Assembly (NCBI RefSeq): GCF_023276405.1
Contig: NZ_JALRMO010000001.1
Coordinates: forward strand, 8,471,501-8,535,500
DNA: 64,000 nt
From: Paenibacillus hamazuiensis
GTDB taxonomy: Bacteria; Bacillota; Bacilli; Paenibacillales; NBRC-103111
Reading direction: 5' to 3'
Made by a program: the position numbers and the translations under genes. The notes beneath the pieces were generated by a model, which saw nothing but the letters and a program-made list of their open reading frames with translations, was not told the DNA's origin and did not search any database. Positions 43,801-52,291 of this stretch are shown here, in pieces. Within the stretch, counting starts at the first letter, position 1. Each line of letters starts with the position of its first letter.

Positions 43801-45125
43801 GTCATATTGGCAGGCAATGCGACTGTCTGCGGCGGTACGTTAACCGTGCCGCTGACCCATTGCCGCGGGTCCAGGCCGGACAGCGGCACATCGTATCGCT
43901 GCGTACCGTTGTCGAACACGAGGAATGCGGGCCTGGGCTTGATGATGCCGGCGTATCCGTCGTTGCTCAGGTGCGCGGAGAAGGTGAAGCCCGCGCCAGG
44001 ACTCGCCGAAGTCGGAAAAGTCGCATCGACCATTCGCAAGCGGTATCCGAGCTTCCGCTTGATGCGCGTAAAGGCGGTTTCGGCCGGATCGTTGCCGGAA
44101 GCGTCCAGATTGGCGGCTTTCCATATGTTCAGATTCACCGGCGCGTAGTCTTCGTTGATTTCGGTGAAATGCAGCTTGCTCATTTCTCTTTGTACATTAA
44201 CGCCGGCGGCGTCGTTGGAGCCCGCGGAGTCGCACGTTTCCCCACCGACCATTTTGTTGGCGCCGGAAGCCGTCGCCATGTCGTACATCCATTGTTTCTT
44301 CTCTTCGACATAGTACCAGCCCATCCAAGAGTTATTGTCGTAGGTGCCCATATCGGCGCTGTCGGACAAGAAGCAGTCGTTATGGAAGCCGATCCGGTCT
44401 TTGTCCTGTTGCGTAAGGGCGGTTGAGCCTGAAGGCGCGGGAAGTTCCGTCACTTCTTTGATGAAGATGGGGTAACGGATCACAACTGGAATCGAAGCCG
44501 GAGTCGTGCTCAAAATTTTCTGGATGATCCGGTAACGGGTGTCGGCTTCGGTGCGATTAAACGGATCGGTGTATTGGCTCGTGTGCCATTCTCCCCAAGG
44601 GCCAAGATAACCGGCTTCGAGGTGATTGACCACATCCGCGTTGGCGGCAATGACGGCATCCAACTGCTGTATATGGCCGAGGATGCGGCTCTCGGGGACG
44701 GACGGGGAGTCGGACCAAGCGTACGCGGGACGCAGGACGATCTTCAAGCCTGCGGCGCGGATCGCGGCTAGCCCGGACGCCAAGTTGTCCAGCAGCGCTT
44801 GGGGGAGTGGATCGGTATTTTTGTACTTGTCGAGATGGATATAGCTATGAATGAGGGTGTCCCCGTCCGCCTTGGCGCGGGCGAAGGTTCGGTCGAGCAT
44901 ATCCGGATTGAAGCCGGCGATGCTCGTCGCGGAACTGGCATAGTCGTTGACGCCAGGGTCGTCGATGATTTCATAGCGGTTATGATATCCGCGTTCGGGA
45001 TTCGGAAATGCAGTCGCGAAATCTCCCGTATAGGAGAGGGTGGCGGCGGATGCTGAGCCGAACGGGACGATGACATACAAGAGGGCGACGATAAGCAAGA
45101 GAGACAATGCACTTTTGCGTAACAT
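40821..45125 (-). CDS. Large secreted two-module DUF4832-type protein with FN3 domains
   Basis: This 1434-residue exported protein has a signal peptide (about residues 1-27). Module 1 (about 30-460) matches the DUF4874/DUF4832 pair, a TIM-barrel-like putative glycosidase: FPNPERGYHNRYE, LGPWGEWHTSQYTDPFNRTE and RIGFHNDCFLSDSADMG. Three FN3-like repeats (about 490-580, 590-680, 840-925) surround a domain that looks like a carbohydrate-binding module. Module 2 (about 945-1434) is a second barrel with GYWGEWHTWP and RIGYHDDSFAYKEN. Both modules keep GEWHT, a probable active-site segment. GGAGG precedes ATG 45125. Substrate unknown; an extracellular glycan is inferred. A short fragment of a similar gene lies at 45493. 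Confidence 0.85.
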   Translation of the reverse strand: MLRKSALSLLLIVALLYVIVPFGSASAATLSYTGDFATAFPNPERGYHNRYEIIDDPGVNDYASSATSIAGFNPDMLDRTFARAKADGDTLIHSYIHLDKYKNTDPLPQALLDNLASGLAAIRAAGLKIVLRPAYAWSDSPSVPESRILGHIQQLDAVIAANADVVNHLEAGYLGPWGEWHTSQYTDPFNRTEADTRYRIIQKILSTTPASIPVVIRYPIFIKEVTELPAPSGSTALTQQDKDRIGFHNDCFLSDSADMGTYDNNSWMGWYYVEEKKQWMYDMATASGANKMVGGETCDSAGSNDAAGVNVQREMSKLHFTEINEDYAPVNLNIWKAANLDASGNDPAETAFTRIKRKLGYRLRMVDATFPTSASPGAGFTFSAHLSNDGYAGIIKPRPAFLVFDNGTQRYDVPLSGLDPRQWVSGTVNVPPQTVALPANMTAGTYKLAFWLPDNAPGLRSRPEYSVRLANTGMWDAAKGYNVLSNAVTVGTPTIPAAPTNLTATAGNGQTTLSWKESSGAASYSVFRSTTSGSGYAQIAGNIAGTSYVDTGLNNGTTYYYVVTAVNSAGSSSSSNQASATPNNNVTVPSAPTGLTATAGNAQVALTWKASAGATSYTVLRSTTNGSGYSAIADNVGDTAYSDAGVTNGTTYYYVVQAVNSAGSSGISAQASATPSAPATAVTIDSFPSQANFAAKINDLNQTISWSMDSIYYGSDTSGNLVMNSSSAGQYLQENVNQSLAGLQNLIIRARDWGETDTEQHWNVVLNDGTDHTVGPLSAYGNINGSYVDLSIPLASFGANLANTKYIRIVHKDATYAVLLIDAIKTDGPAGGGGGGDTQAPTAPSNVNGAASSTWIHLSWTASTDNRGVTGYDVYRGGSLIGSSTSNGFLDTGLAPNTAYTYTVKAKDAAGNVSPASAPATITTLAPDTTGDLPTVPGGLPVNPYPSQTPDSSLTVHALAKGTDPVTNPLKGFAIWFYPGDRADKTTMQYGGINNSVEWRYFGLGELMTGMNTFEWEPMEAALDEVASHGKQLALRVASCQSFSSKDYPDFLSGQIRNGCILNYDSPTVKQAFQNFIAAFGAKYDGDPRIAFITMGLVGYWGEWHTWPNDGSNGTENWMISDAGANVLMDAYNAAFRKTPVENRYPRSGGGTHLTSLSRIGYHDDSFAYKENDPNLGKVGSMTLPLSMGGKTDAQLTQALLYGAENKWVTGSFGGEVRPEVQGNLFDPASATKDDALADIEMTHDTWMICQNCKYNKNDPNEVAAWQKMGYNFYASNAYFNNTVSGSFKVGVQIVNTGVAPFYYDPDMYPVELALKDGSGSIVKTWTTNWDLRKIMPLQIRAFPDWNVPGNPTYVNFGTPQYFDATVSAAGVTPGSYQLAMHIYNPLWKIKEADVRAKGHMPSYLPWNNPLPILFANQSQGADGWLGLGTIAIQ

Positions 45126-45301
45126 AAAAAACCTCCATCCATTTTCAATTTTTGGGGTTTACTGCGATAAGGCAAGATATGAAGGCGTTATCAAAAAACC
45201 TCCTTTCAAAGTTATTGAGATGGCTGGACAAGACCGGGTGCGACTGCTGAAACGAGTGGGAGCTGGATATGGAGTGGAAGGGGGTAAACAGAGAATGAGT
45301 C

Positions 45302-45354
45302 AAATAGTTGCGCAACTATTTTCATATTATAGAATGGTTCAGTGTAATGGTCAA
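45302..45354 (-). promoter_or_regulatory. Promoter and palindromic operator of the large secreted protein gene
   Basis: On the minus strand TTGACC (45354-45349) and TATAAT (45331-45326) are exactly 17 bp apart. AAATAGTTGCGCAACTATTT at 45302-45321 is a perfect 20-bp palindrome that covers the expected start point. Its central TTGCGCAA recurs before GH31 and lacI. A leader of about 190 nt precedes the gene; nothing else was recognised in it. Confidence 0.7.
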
Positions 45355-45484
45355 GGAAAAAAGTTCACGTATTTACGCCTGACAGCCAGCACTTCGCATG
45401 AAATATTTCGGTTTGTGGCGAACGTTGTTTTCGATTTTGGGTGCATATGGAAGCCGCATATGATAAAATAATTTTTGGATAAAG

Positions 45485-45594
45485 TTGCGCAAATTATTGC
45501 TTACTTCCAAACCTTTGCGGTCGCGTTGGGAAAACGTTATGAAGGCGATCCGCGCAGCGGATTCATCATGGTCGGGCTTGTCGGATTTGGGGGG
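45485..45594 (+). pseudogene. Operator-like site and fragment of a second DUF4832-type gene
   Basis: TTGCGCAA at 45485-45492 is followed by about 34 residues of open frame: YFQTFAVALGKRYEGDPRSG then FIMVGLVGFGG. This aligns with FQNFIAAFGAKYDGDPRIAF and ITMGLVGYWG of module 2 in the large protein. The frame then diverges. It is a remnant of a paralogue, with its old control site possibly kept. The remaining gap 45355-45484 and 45595-45700 shows no other feature. Confidence 0.6.
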
Positions 45595-45700
45595 GCTGCG
45601 TTCCCGATTCCGGTTCGGGCATTTCGGGATCGGGAGTTCATTTTCAGAATAAGCCGTGTTATCGTATTGATGTTCTAAGGCAGTCGAGGGGGGCTTGCAT

Positions 45701-47254
45701 ATGACCGGCAGAGCATTGCATCTGTTCGCGGTGATGGTTTTCTTGATGTTTTTCACGCTGATTGGCGCCTGCCAAGGCATCGGCCCGTTCGCTGTGGGCA
45801 CGCCCGACGCCTCGGAAGCCGTTTCGTCCGAAGGCGAAGATGCCGCTGGCGTACCGCAAACCTTCGTTACCGTAAAGATGATCATGCCGGGCGACGAGTC
45901 GGCCCGCATGCGGGAGTTCGCCGATAACGAGCTGAACGAACGGTTAAAGAAGGAATTGAATCTGAAGCTGGAATTGACCTATATCCCGTGGTCGGACTAT
46001 CAATCGAAGCTCGAGCTCGCTCTGTCCACCGGCGAAGAATACGATTTGTTCTGGTACGGAACGCCGTTCGTGTCGGACTACAAGACAAAAGGATACATCC
46101 AGCCGCTCGATATGCTGCTGCATAAGTATGGGCGGGATCTGACGGCCAACATACCGGCGGACAACTTTAAGCTGGACCAAATCGACGGGAAGCTGTGGGC
46201 GATTCCTTCCCAAGCCTTTACCTCGGCGGGGAAATTTACATCGGTCATGGTTCGCCAGGATTTGCTTGAGTCCGTCGGGATGAAGGCCATTCGGACGATA
46301 TCGGATCTGGAGACATTTTACGACAAAATGTATGCCGTTGACCCGAGTTACTACGGATATTTGGAAACGGACCGCGGCCAAGACGTTCTATGGCGCGAGC
46401 TGTCGGATCAGCCGCTCACTTTTCTGGACGAGAACCAAATGTTCGCCGTGAACGAAAACACCGGAGAGCTCGTGAATTATCTGGAATCCGATCTGTATAA
46501 AAAGGTGGCGCATGTCCGGCAGCGATGGGTCGGCATGGGGCTGATCGATAAAAACCTCGTGGGCAATCCGGCCGCCAATATCGATCAAGAGAATGCGGGC
46601 AAGCTGCTGTTTCGCGTCGGTGCCGTTTCCCGGGCGATGGAAAACCTGCAAACGGCTCAAAATGCGGATGCGGCGGCGAGGCTTAGGGAGTACTATCTGT
46701 CGCCGGACAAGCCGAAATATATCGCTGCGCCTTCCAACGAAGCGTATATGATTCCGGCGAAAGCCCGGCATCCGGAACGGGCCATGCGACTCATGAATTG
46801 GATTCTGCAAAGCAAGGAGCATTACAACTTTATCATTTACGGTATAGAAGGCAAGGATTACCGGATCGAGAACGGCAAGATCAAGCTGCTGACGAACGAT
46901 CAGCTGATGTACGAGTGGATGTGGCGGAACAAAAAATATTTCATGGCCCCGGCCAATGTCGACGATTCCGTCGTGCAGGACATGATGCATAACGACGATA
47001 ACGCCCAAATATCGCGGATATTCGGGTTTCATTTCGACCAGGAGCCGGTGAAGAAAGAATACGCCAAGTTGCTCGCGGTATATAACGAGAAGTTCGTTCC
47101 TATCAACATAGGAATCGTCAGTTACGAAAAGCAATACGACAGCGCGATCGCCGCGCTCAAGAAATCCGGCTACGACAAGGTTTGGGCTGAACTGCAGCAG
47201 CAATATGCGGCATTCCGGGCGAGCCAGCCGTCCCCTGCGGGTCAGGAGGAATAA
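45701..47254 (+). CDS. Solute-binding lipoprotein, LplA/DUF3502 type
   Basis: This 517-residue protein has a signal peptide with lipobox LIGAC (Cys24) and a binding-protein body of the group with a DUF3502-like C-terminus. Features are ELNLKLELTYIPWSDYQSKL, DLFWYGTPF and YMIPAKARHPERAMRLMNWI. Start ATG 45701 follows GAGGGGG; a TTG six bases earlier is less likely. The next gene, a kinase, begins two bases after its stop, and no permease adjoins, so it may serve as the ligand sensor of that kinase rather than only in uptake. Permeases at 52292-54013 belong to a different binding protein. Confidence 0.88.
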   Translation: MTGRALHLFAVMVFLMFFTLIGACQGIGPFAVGTPDASEAVSSEGEDAAGVPQTFVTVKMIMPGDESARMREFADNELNERLKKELNLKLELTYIPWSDYQSKLELALSTGEEYDLFWYGTPFVSDYKTKGYIQPLDMLLHKYGRDLTANIPADNFKLDQIDGKLWAIPSQAFTSAGKFTSVMVRQDLLESVGMKAIRTISDLETFYDKMYAVDPSYYGYLETDRGQDVLWRELSDQPLTFLDENQMFAVNENTGELVNYLESDLYKKVAHVRQRWVGMGLIDKNLVGNPAANIDQENAGKLLFRVGAVSRAMENLQTAQNADAAARLREYYLSPDKPKYIAAPSNEAYMIPAKARHPERAMRLMNWILQSKEHYNFIIYGIEGKDYRIENGKIKLLTNDQLMYEWMWRNKKYFMAPANVDDSVVQDMMHNDDNAQISRIFGFHFDQEPVKKEYAKLLAVYNEKFVPINIGIVSYEKQYDSAIAALKKSGYDKVWAELQQQYAAFRASQPSPAGQEE

Positions 47255-47256
47255 CG

Positions 47257-48963
47257 ATGCGATCGAGCATTTTTACGAACATGGTTATCGCCTTGTTGCT
47301 GTTGCTGACCCCGATTATTATCCTGTACGCCTATTCCAACCAAACAAGCTCGCGCGTGCTGACCGAGGAAATCGTGAAGGCGAAGCGTACGCAGGTCGAA
47401 ACCTTCGTCGGACAGCTCGGACAAATGTTCGCTCAATTCGACTCTTATCAAAAAATGCTTTATGAAAGCACGGAAGTCCGAAATTTAGCTTATCCCGACC
47501 TTCTGGGCGACGATCTGCTTCGTTTTCGCACTTTGAAAACGGTGTCCGAAGAAATTAACCGACTGGCGGGATACGGAAGGTGGAAAGGGGTTATCGCCGT
47601 CGTTTATCCGAAGACAGGGATGGTCATCAAGAGCAATTCCAGCCTGGGCGCCGTGCCTTCCGTGCTGCCGGATAAAGACGGGTTCTGGAACTACCGGACG
47701 AAAGCAAACGAAGGAGCCTATTTCATTGAAACGATATCCAGCCCGGCCAAAACAGCCAAAGGGGAAGAGGTTGACTTAACGGTCGTAGCGAAAGTGGACG
47801 AGGGGGAAATCAAAAGCGATTTATCCGATATCAAGGGCAAAGGGCTGGAAGATCCTTTTCTGTACAAGCCGGGTTATTCACCTATCTACAACTACACGGC
47901 TAATCAAGCTTTAATTCGGGAGATACTGCCCGAACTGAAACTCATCGAGCATGCCGACAGCTATAAGCCGCTTCTGATTCGCATGAAGAATGGCACGTAC
48001 CAGGTTCATATGGAGATGATTCAACCGCTGGGCTGGTATTTGGTGGACTACGTACCGATCGGCAAAATCATGGCGCCCATCAAGCGAAACCAGATGACGT
48101 TCTACATCATCAGCGGGATGATGCTCTTCATGGCCTGCATCCTGGGTTTTATTCTTTACCGAAGCATCCGCATTCCGTTCCGCAAGCTGATGCAGGGCAT
48201 GAACTTTATCGAGAAGGGCATTTACACGAGCCGGATGAAAGATCCTCCGAAAGGGGAATTCCGTTATTTGTATGACCGCTTCAACTCCATGGCCGCCAAG
48301 ATCGAAGAACTGATCGAGGACGTGTTGAAGGAGCAAATCCGGACGAAGGAAGCGAAAGTTAAACAGCTGCAGTCGCAAATCAATCCGCACTTCCTCTACA
48401 ACACACTGGCGTATATTAAGAGCATGGTGGAACTGGGCGAGAAGGAAGCGGCCGTTTCCATGACGATGAGCTTGAGCAAGTATTATCGCTATACGACCAA
48501 GACTAGCCGCAGTTTAGCTACGCTTAAGGAAGAAATGGAGCTGGTCGTCAATTATTTGGACATCCATCGGATGCTGACAGACGATTTTGAGTACGAAATC
48601 GATATCGAACCGTCCATGCTGGAAATGGACATTCCTCGGCTGTCGCTGCAGCCGCTCGTCGAGAACGTGATTGTACACGCTTTCCGAAAGCCGGTCCAAT
48701 TCGGGATCGTCCGTATCCGGGGGAGCGTGAAGTTCGGCACCGCGCGGATAGCGGTCGAGGACAACGGACCGGGCATCGCGCCGGTGCAAATGGAAGCGAT
48801 GCTGGCTAAGATTCGCAACACGGCGAGCGGCGAAATCGACTCGGGTTTGCAGAATGTGCATCAAAGGTTAACGCTGCTATACGGCGAGGGGGCGGGATTA
48901 ACGCTCAGCATGTCGGAGTGGGGCGGATTGTGCACGGAATTGAGTTGGCTTGTTCAAGAATGA
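47257..48963 (+). CDS. Sensor histidine kinase, YesM type
   Basis: This 568-residue kinase has a membrane segment near residues 8-26, an extracellular domain to about 270, a second membrane segment near 283-305, HAMP, then QINPHFLYNTLAYIKSMVEL with His378 and an ATPase domain with LQPLVENVIVHAF and EDNGPGIAP. The ribosome site lies at the end of the preceding binding protein gene (CAGGAGG), which shows coupling. It should phosphorylate the AraC-type regulator at 48999. Confidence 0.92.
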   Translation: MRSSIFTNMVIALLLLLTPIIILYAYSNQTSSRVLTEEIVKAKRTQVETFVGQLGQMFAQFDSYQKMLYESTEVRNLAYPDLLGDDLLRFRTLKTVSEEINRLAGYGRWKGVIAVVYPKTGMVIKSNSSLGAVPSVLPDKDGFWNYRTKANEGAYFIETISSPAKTAKGEEVDLTVVAKVDEGEIKSDLSDIKGKGLEDPFLYKPGYSPIYNYTANQALIREILPELKLIEHADSYKPLLIRMKNGTYQVHMEMIQPLGWYLVDYVPIGKIMAPIKRNQMTFYIISGMMLFMACILGFILYRSIRIPFRKLMQGMNFIEKGIYTSRMKDPPKGEFRYLYDRFNSMAAKIEELIEDVLKEQIRTKEAKVKQLQSQINPHFLYNTLAYIKSMVELGEKEAAVSMTMSLSKYYRYTTKTSRSLATLKEEMELVVNYLDIHRMLTDDFEYEIDIEPSMLEMDIPRLSLQPLVENVIVHAFRKPVQFGIVRIRGSVKFGTARIAVEDNGPGIAPVQMEAMLAKIRNTASGEIDSGLQNVHQRLTLLYGEGAGLTLSMSEWGGLCTELSWLVQE

Positions 48964-48998
48964 ATTGTACGGATTTCGGGGCGGAGGGGGCATCGGAC

Positions 48999-50615
48999 AT
49001 GTACGAAATTTTGATCGTGGACGATCATACGCATTTGGTGGATAGTTTGGCGAACGGACTTCCATGGAAACAAATGGGGATTTCTGCCGTGCATAAAGCG
49101 TATTCCGGAGAAGAGGCTCTGGAGCTGCTGCAGTATCACGCTGTCGATCTGATTGTTACCGACATTCGGATGGCGGGCATGAGCGGGCTGGAGCTTGTTT
49201 CGGTGGTGAAGGATAAATGGGTCAAAATCAAGTCGGTCATCTTGACCGGTCACGACGAGTTCCATTATGCGCAAGAAGCGATTCGCCAGGGCATCAGCAA
49301 TTATTTGCTAAAGCCAGTATCCTATGAAGAGCTGGAGAGCGCGATTCGCGCTCTGATCGGCGATCTGCAAAGAGAAGGAGAATTGCTGGTCAATCAGCAG
49401 AAGCTGTCGTATTTGTTTCGGGAAAGCCTGCCCAAGCTGCGGGAGTCGCTGCTGCGCGAGCTGCTCGGCGGCAAAATGCCGCCGTTATCCATGCTTCGCG
49501 ACAAGCTGGAGCTGTACGAGCTGTCGTTTTATGAGCGGTATCCGGTTCTTATGCTGTGCATGCGCATTGAGGAGGATTTTGCCGGAACGGATCTCTATAG
49601 CGTGTCGCTGCTTGAATATGCATTGACGAATATCGCAGACGAGATTTTCTCCCCCCGATTTCATATTTGGCATTGCAAGGACGACTATAACTATGTGGTC
49701 TTTCTTGTTCGTCCGAAGCACCCGTCCGAAACTTCCGGGAAGGAATGGATGGAGGAAGCGGAAAGGCTTGCCCGGCTCGTGCAGCATCAGATTAAGCAAT
49801 TTTTGAAGATCAAGGTTTCAGTGGTCATGAGTAATTGGAGCTCGTTTCCGGACGAAGTTCCTGCAGTGTATCATAATTTGCTTTCCGTGTTTACCGATTA
49901 TATCGGGTTCCAAACGGAGAGCTTTTTTCATGACCTGCAGGAGCGAAGCGTAGAGGCTATACGCCCCTTGTCCGTATTGTACGTGGCTCCAACGTTCATG
50001 CAATTGCTGGAGGTCGAGAACTGGAGCGCCGCGGAAGAGAAAATCAGAAAAGTATTCGAAGAGCTGGCGCGCCGGGAAAATAAAACGAAAGAACATGTTT
50101 TCGAAGCGTACATCACGATTTTGCAAGCTTTTTCCTATTACGTTCATAAGAAAGGGAAGCGCTTCTATGACATCTTCGGCCGGGAAGCCGAAAAAATGCT
50201 GAAGCTCGATGCCGGTTGGAGCATCGAGCCGTTGCGGGAATGGTCTCTGCAGAGTCTGCAGCAGTTGAAAACTTATAGCGGGAGCATGTCGGATCGCTTC
50301 CGCAACGATCTCATCAAGCAGGTCATCCGTTTCGTCAACGAGCAAGTGAAAGACGTTACGCTGCAGTCGGTGGCGGATCACGTTCATCTGCATCCCGTTT
50401 ACGTCTCTAATTTGTTCAAGTCCGAAACAGGCGACAATTTTTCCAACTACGTGCTTCGTGTGCGGATGGATAAGGCGTTGCAGCTTCTGAAACAGAAGGA
50501 TCTGAAAATCAATCAGATCGCGCAAGAGGTCGGGTATCAAAAGCCTCAATACTTTATCAAGCTGTTCAAAAATCATTACGGCATGACGCCGCAGGAATAT
50601 AAGAACGGGCTGTAA
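48999..50615 (+). CDS. Response regulator with AraC-type DNA-binding domain, YesN type
   Basis: This 538-residue regulator has a receiver with Asp55 in IVTDIRMAGMSG, LKPVS lysine motif, a long middle segment (LLEYALTNIADEIFS), and an AraC domain ending YFIKLFKNHYGMTPQEYK. The start is ATG 48999 after GGAGG; the longer frame from 48918 overlaps the kinase gene. The kinase stops 36 bp earlier. Likely targets are the transporter genes at 50875-54013, directly downstream in the same direction. Confidence 0.93.
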   Translation: MYEILIVDDHTHLVDSLANGLPWKQMGISAVHKAYSGEEALELLQYHAVDLIVTDIRMAGMSGLELVSVVKDKWVKIKSVILTGHDEFHYAQEAIRQGISNYLLKPVSYEELESAIRALIGDLQREGELLVNQQKLSYLFRESLPKLRESLLRELLGGKMPPLSMLRDKLELYELSFYERYPVLMLCMRIEEDFAGTDLYSVSLLEYALTNIADEIFSPRFHIWHCKDDYNYVVFLVRPKHPSETSGKEWMEEAERLARLVQHQIKQFLKIKVSVVMSNWSSFPDEVPAVYHNLLSVFTDYIGFQTESFFHDLQERSVEAIRPLSVLYVAPTFMQLLEVENWSAAEEKIRKVFEELARRENKTKEHVFEAYITILQAFSYYVHKKGKRFYDIFGREAEKMLKLDAGWSIEPLREWSLQSLQQLKTYSGSMSDRFRNDLIKQVIRFVNEQVKDVTLQSVADHVHLHPVYVSNLFKSETGDNFSNYVLRVRMDKALQLLKQKDLKINQIAQEVGYQKPQYFIKLFKNHYGMTPQEYKNGL

Positions 50616-50874
50616 TCGCCGGAGGTCTGAATACAAAAAATTGCGCATATATTTTACTTATCGCCGAAATTCAATGATGGATGGCGAACGTCAATCTTGC
50701 AAGCCGATCTTAATTTTCGGGCTTTAATCTTAAAAATAAGGCATTCCACCGGGGGATTACCTGTTTTATGATGGAAACACAAGGGACGCCTTGTGAGGCG
50801 AACTCCGAGAAAATGTGCGCAAATTTTTTTTCGGGCTGCGTTCATCCATTATGAATCTTGAGGGGGAAAAAACC

Positions 50875-52209
50875 GTGTTATTTCGCAAAAAGGTCTGGAT
50901 TATCACAATGAGCGTTCTCATTGTCTTCGCTCTGGCTCTGATGGGATGCTCCGGCAGTAACTCTAAAGACGGCGAACCGGCAAGCGCTTCGGGAAACAGC
51001 ACGCCGGCTGGCCAAAATGCCGACAAGCCGAAGGAAGATGTTACGCTGACTTATACGATCTGGGATCAGCTGCAGCAGCCGGCGATGGAAGCGATCGCCA
51101 AAGAATTTACCGCGCAAAACCCTACTATTAAAGTTAAAGTCGACGTCATTCCATGGGGCGAGTACTGGACGAAGATGTCCGCGGCGGCGCCGGCGGGCAC
51201 TTTGCCGGACGTGTTCTGGATGCATAGCGGACAATTCGTGAAATACGCTTCCGGCAATTTTCTGGGGCCGATCACCGATAAAGTGAAAGCCGGCGAGATC
51301 GACCTGAACAATTACGAAGCGAACCTGGGATCCATTTACACGCTTGGCGGACAAAACTATGCGATTCCGAAAGACTTCGATACGATCGGGCTCGCGTACA
51401 ACAAAGAACTGTTCGACAAAGCGGGCATTCCGTATCCGGACGGTACGTGGGACTACACGAAACTGGCGCAAGCAGCCAAGCAGCTGAGCCAACCGGACAA
51501 AGGCATCTACGGCTTTGCGGCCAAGATGGATACGCAAACCGGCTACTGGAATGATATGCTCGCGAACGGCGGATTCATCATTTCCGCGGACGGCTCGAAA
51601 TCCGGATATGACGATCCGGCGTCGATCGAAGCGCTGAAAGCCCGCTACCAAATGATTCTCGACAAATCTTCCCCGACGCATCAGCAAATGACGGATACGG
51701 ATGCCACGGAGATGTTCAAATCCGGCAAAGTGGCCATGATCTTCGAAGGCGACTGGAGAACGACGGATATCGACAGCAGCGACATCATCAAAGGAAAATG
51801 GAACTGGGCTCCGCTTCCGAAAGGCAAAGTAAAACGCGGCAACATCATCAACGGTCTCGGCAACGTTATGGCGGCTTCAGGCAAACACAAAAACGAAGCT
51901 TGGCAGTTCCTCAAATTCCTTGGCTCGAAGCGCGCAGCGGAAATTACGGCGCAAATGGGCGCGGCAATCCCGGCATTCAAAGATACGCAAGCGGCATGGG
52001 TAAAATCGAAACCGCAGTTGAACCTGAAAGTGTTCATCGATCAGGCTGCGGATGCGATGCCGTACCCGGCAGGATCGAAAGCTTATCCGGTTTGGTTTAC
52101 TAAAGAAGGAGAAATTATGGCGCAAGCTTGGGGCGGCAAAATCTCGATCGAAGACGGCGCCAAACAAGTGGCTGCGATGATGAATCAGGCGATCGCGAGC
52201 AATAAGTAA
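50875..52209 (+). CDS. Sugar-binding lipoprotein of CUT1 ABC transporter
   Basis: This 444-residue protein has a signal peptide with lipobox ALMGC (Cys25), followed by a serine/glycine/asparagine linker, and a SBP_bac_1-type body (VTLTYTIWDQLQQPAMEAIA, FWMHSGQFVKYA, GKVAMIFEGDW). The start is a GTG at 50875 eight bases after AGGGGG; the longer ATG frame at 50815 covers that site. A possible -10 TATGAT lies at 50767, and GTGCGCAA, one base off the LacI-type core, at 50815. It is the first gene of a three-gene transporter operon. Confidence 0.93.
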   Translation: MLFRKKVWIITMSVLIVFALALMGCSGSNSKDGEPASASGNSTPAGQNADKPKEDVTLTYTIWDQLQQPAMEAIAKEFTAQNPTIKVKVDVIPWGEYWTKMSAAAPAGTLPDVFWMHSGQFVKYASGNFLGPITDKVKAGEIDLNNYEANLGSIYTLGGQNYAIPKDFDTIGLAYNKELFDKAGIPYPDGTWDYTKLAQAAKQLSQPDKGIYGFAAKMDTQTGYWNDMLANGGFIISADGSKSGYDDPASIEALKARYQMILDKSSPTHQQMTDTDATEMFKSGKVAMIFEGDWRTTDIDSSDIIKGKWNWAPLPKGKVKRGNIINGLGNVMAASGKHKNEAWQFLKFLGSKRAAEITAQMGAAIPAFKDTQAAWVKSKPQLNLKVFIDQAADAMPYPAGSKAYPVWFTKEGEIMAQAWGGKISIEDGAKQVAAMMNQAIASNK

Positions 52210-52291
52210 GCGATTCGCAATAGATCATAGGAAGAAGTCGGAGGCATTTCGGAAGTCCGGAATGCCTCCGCTGAATAAGGGGAGGTAGGCC

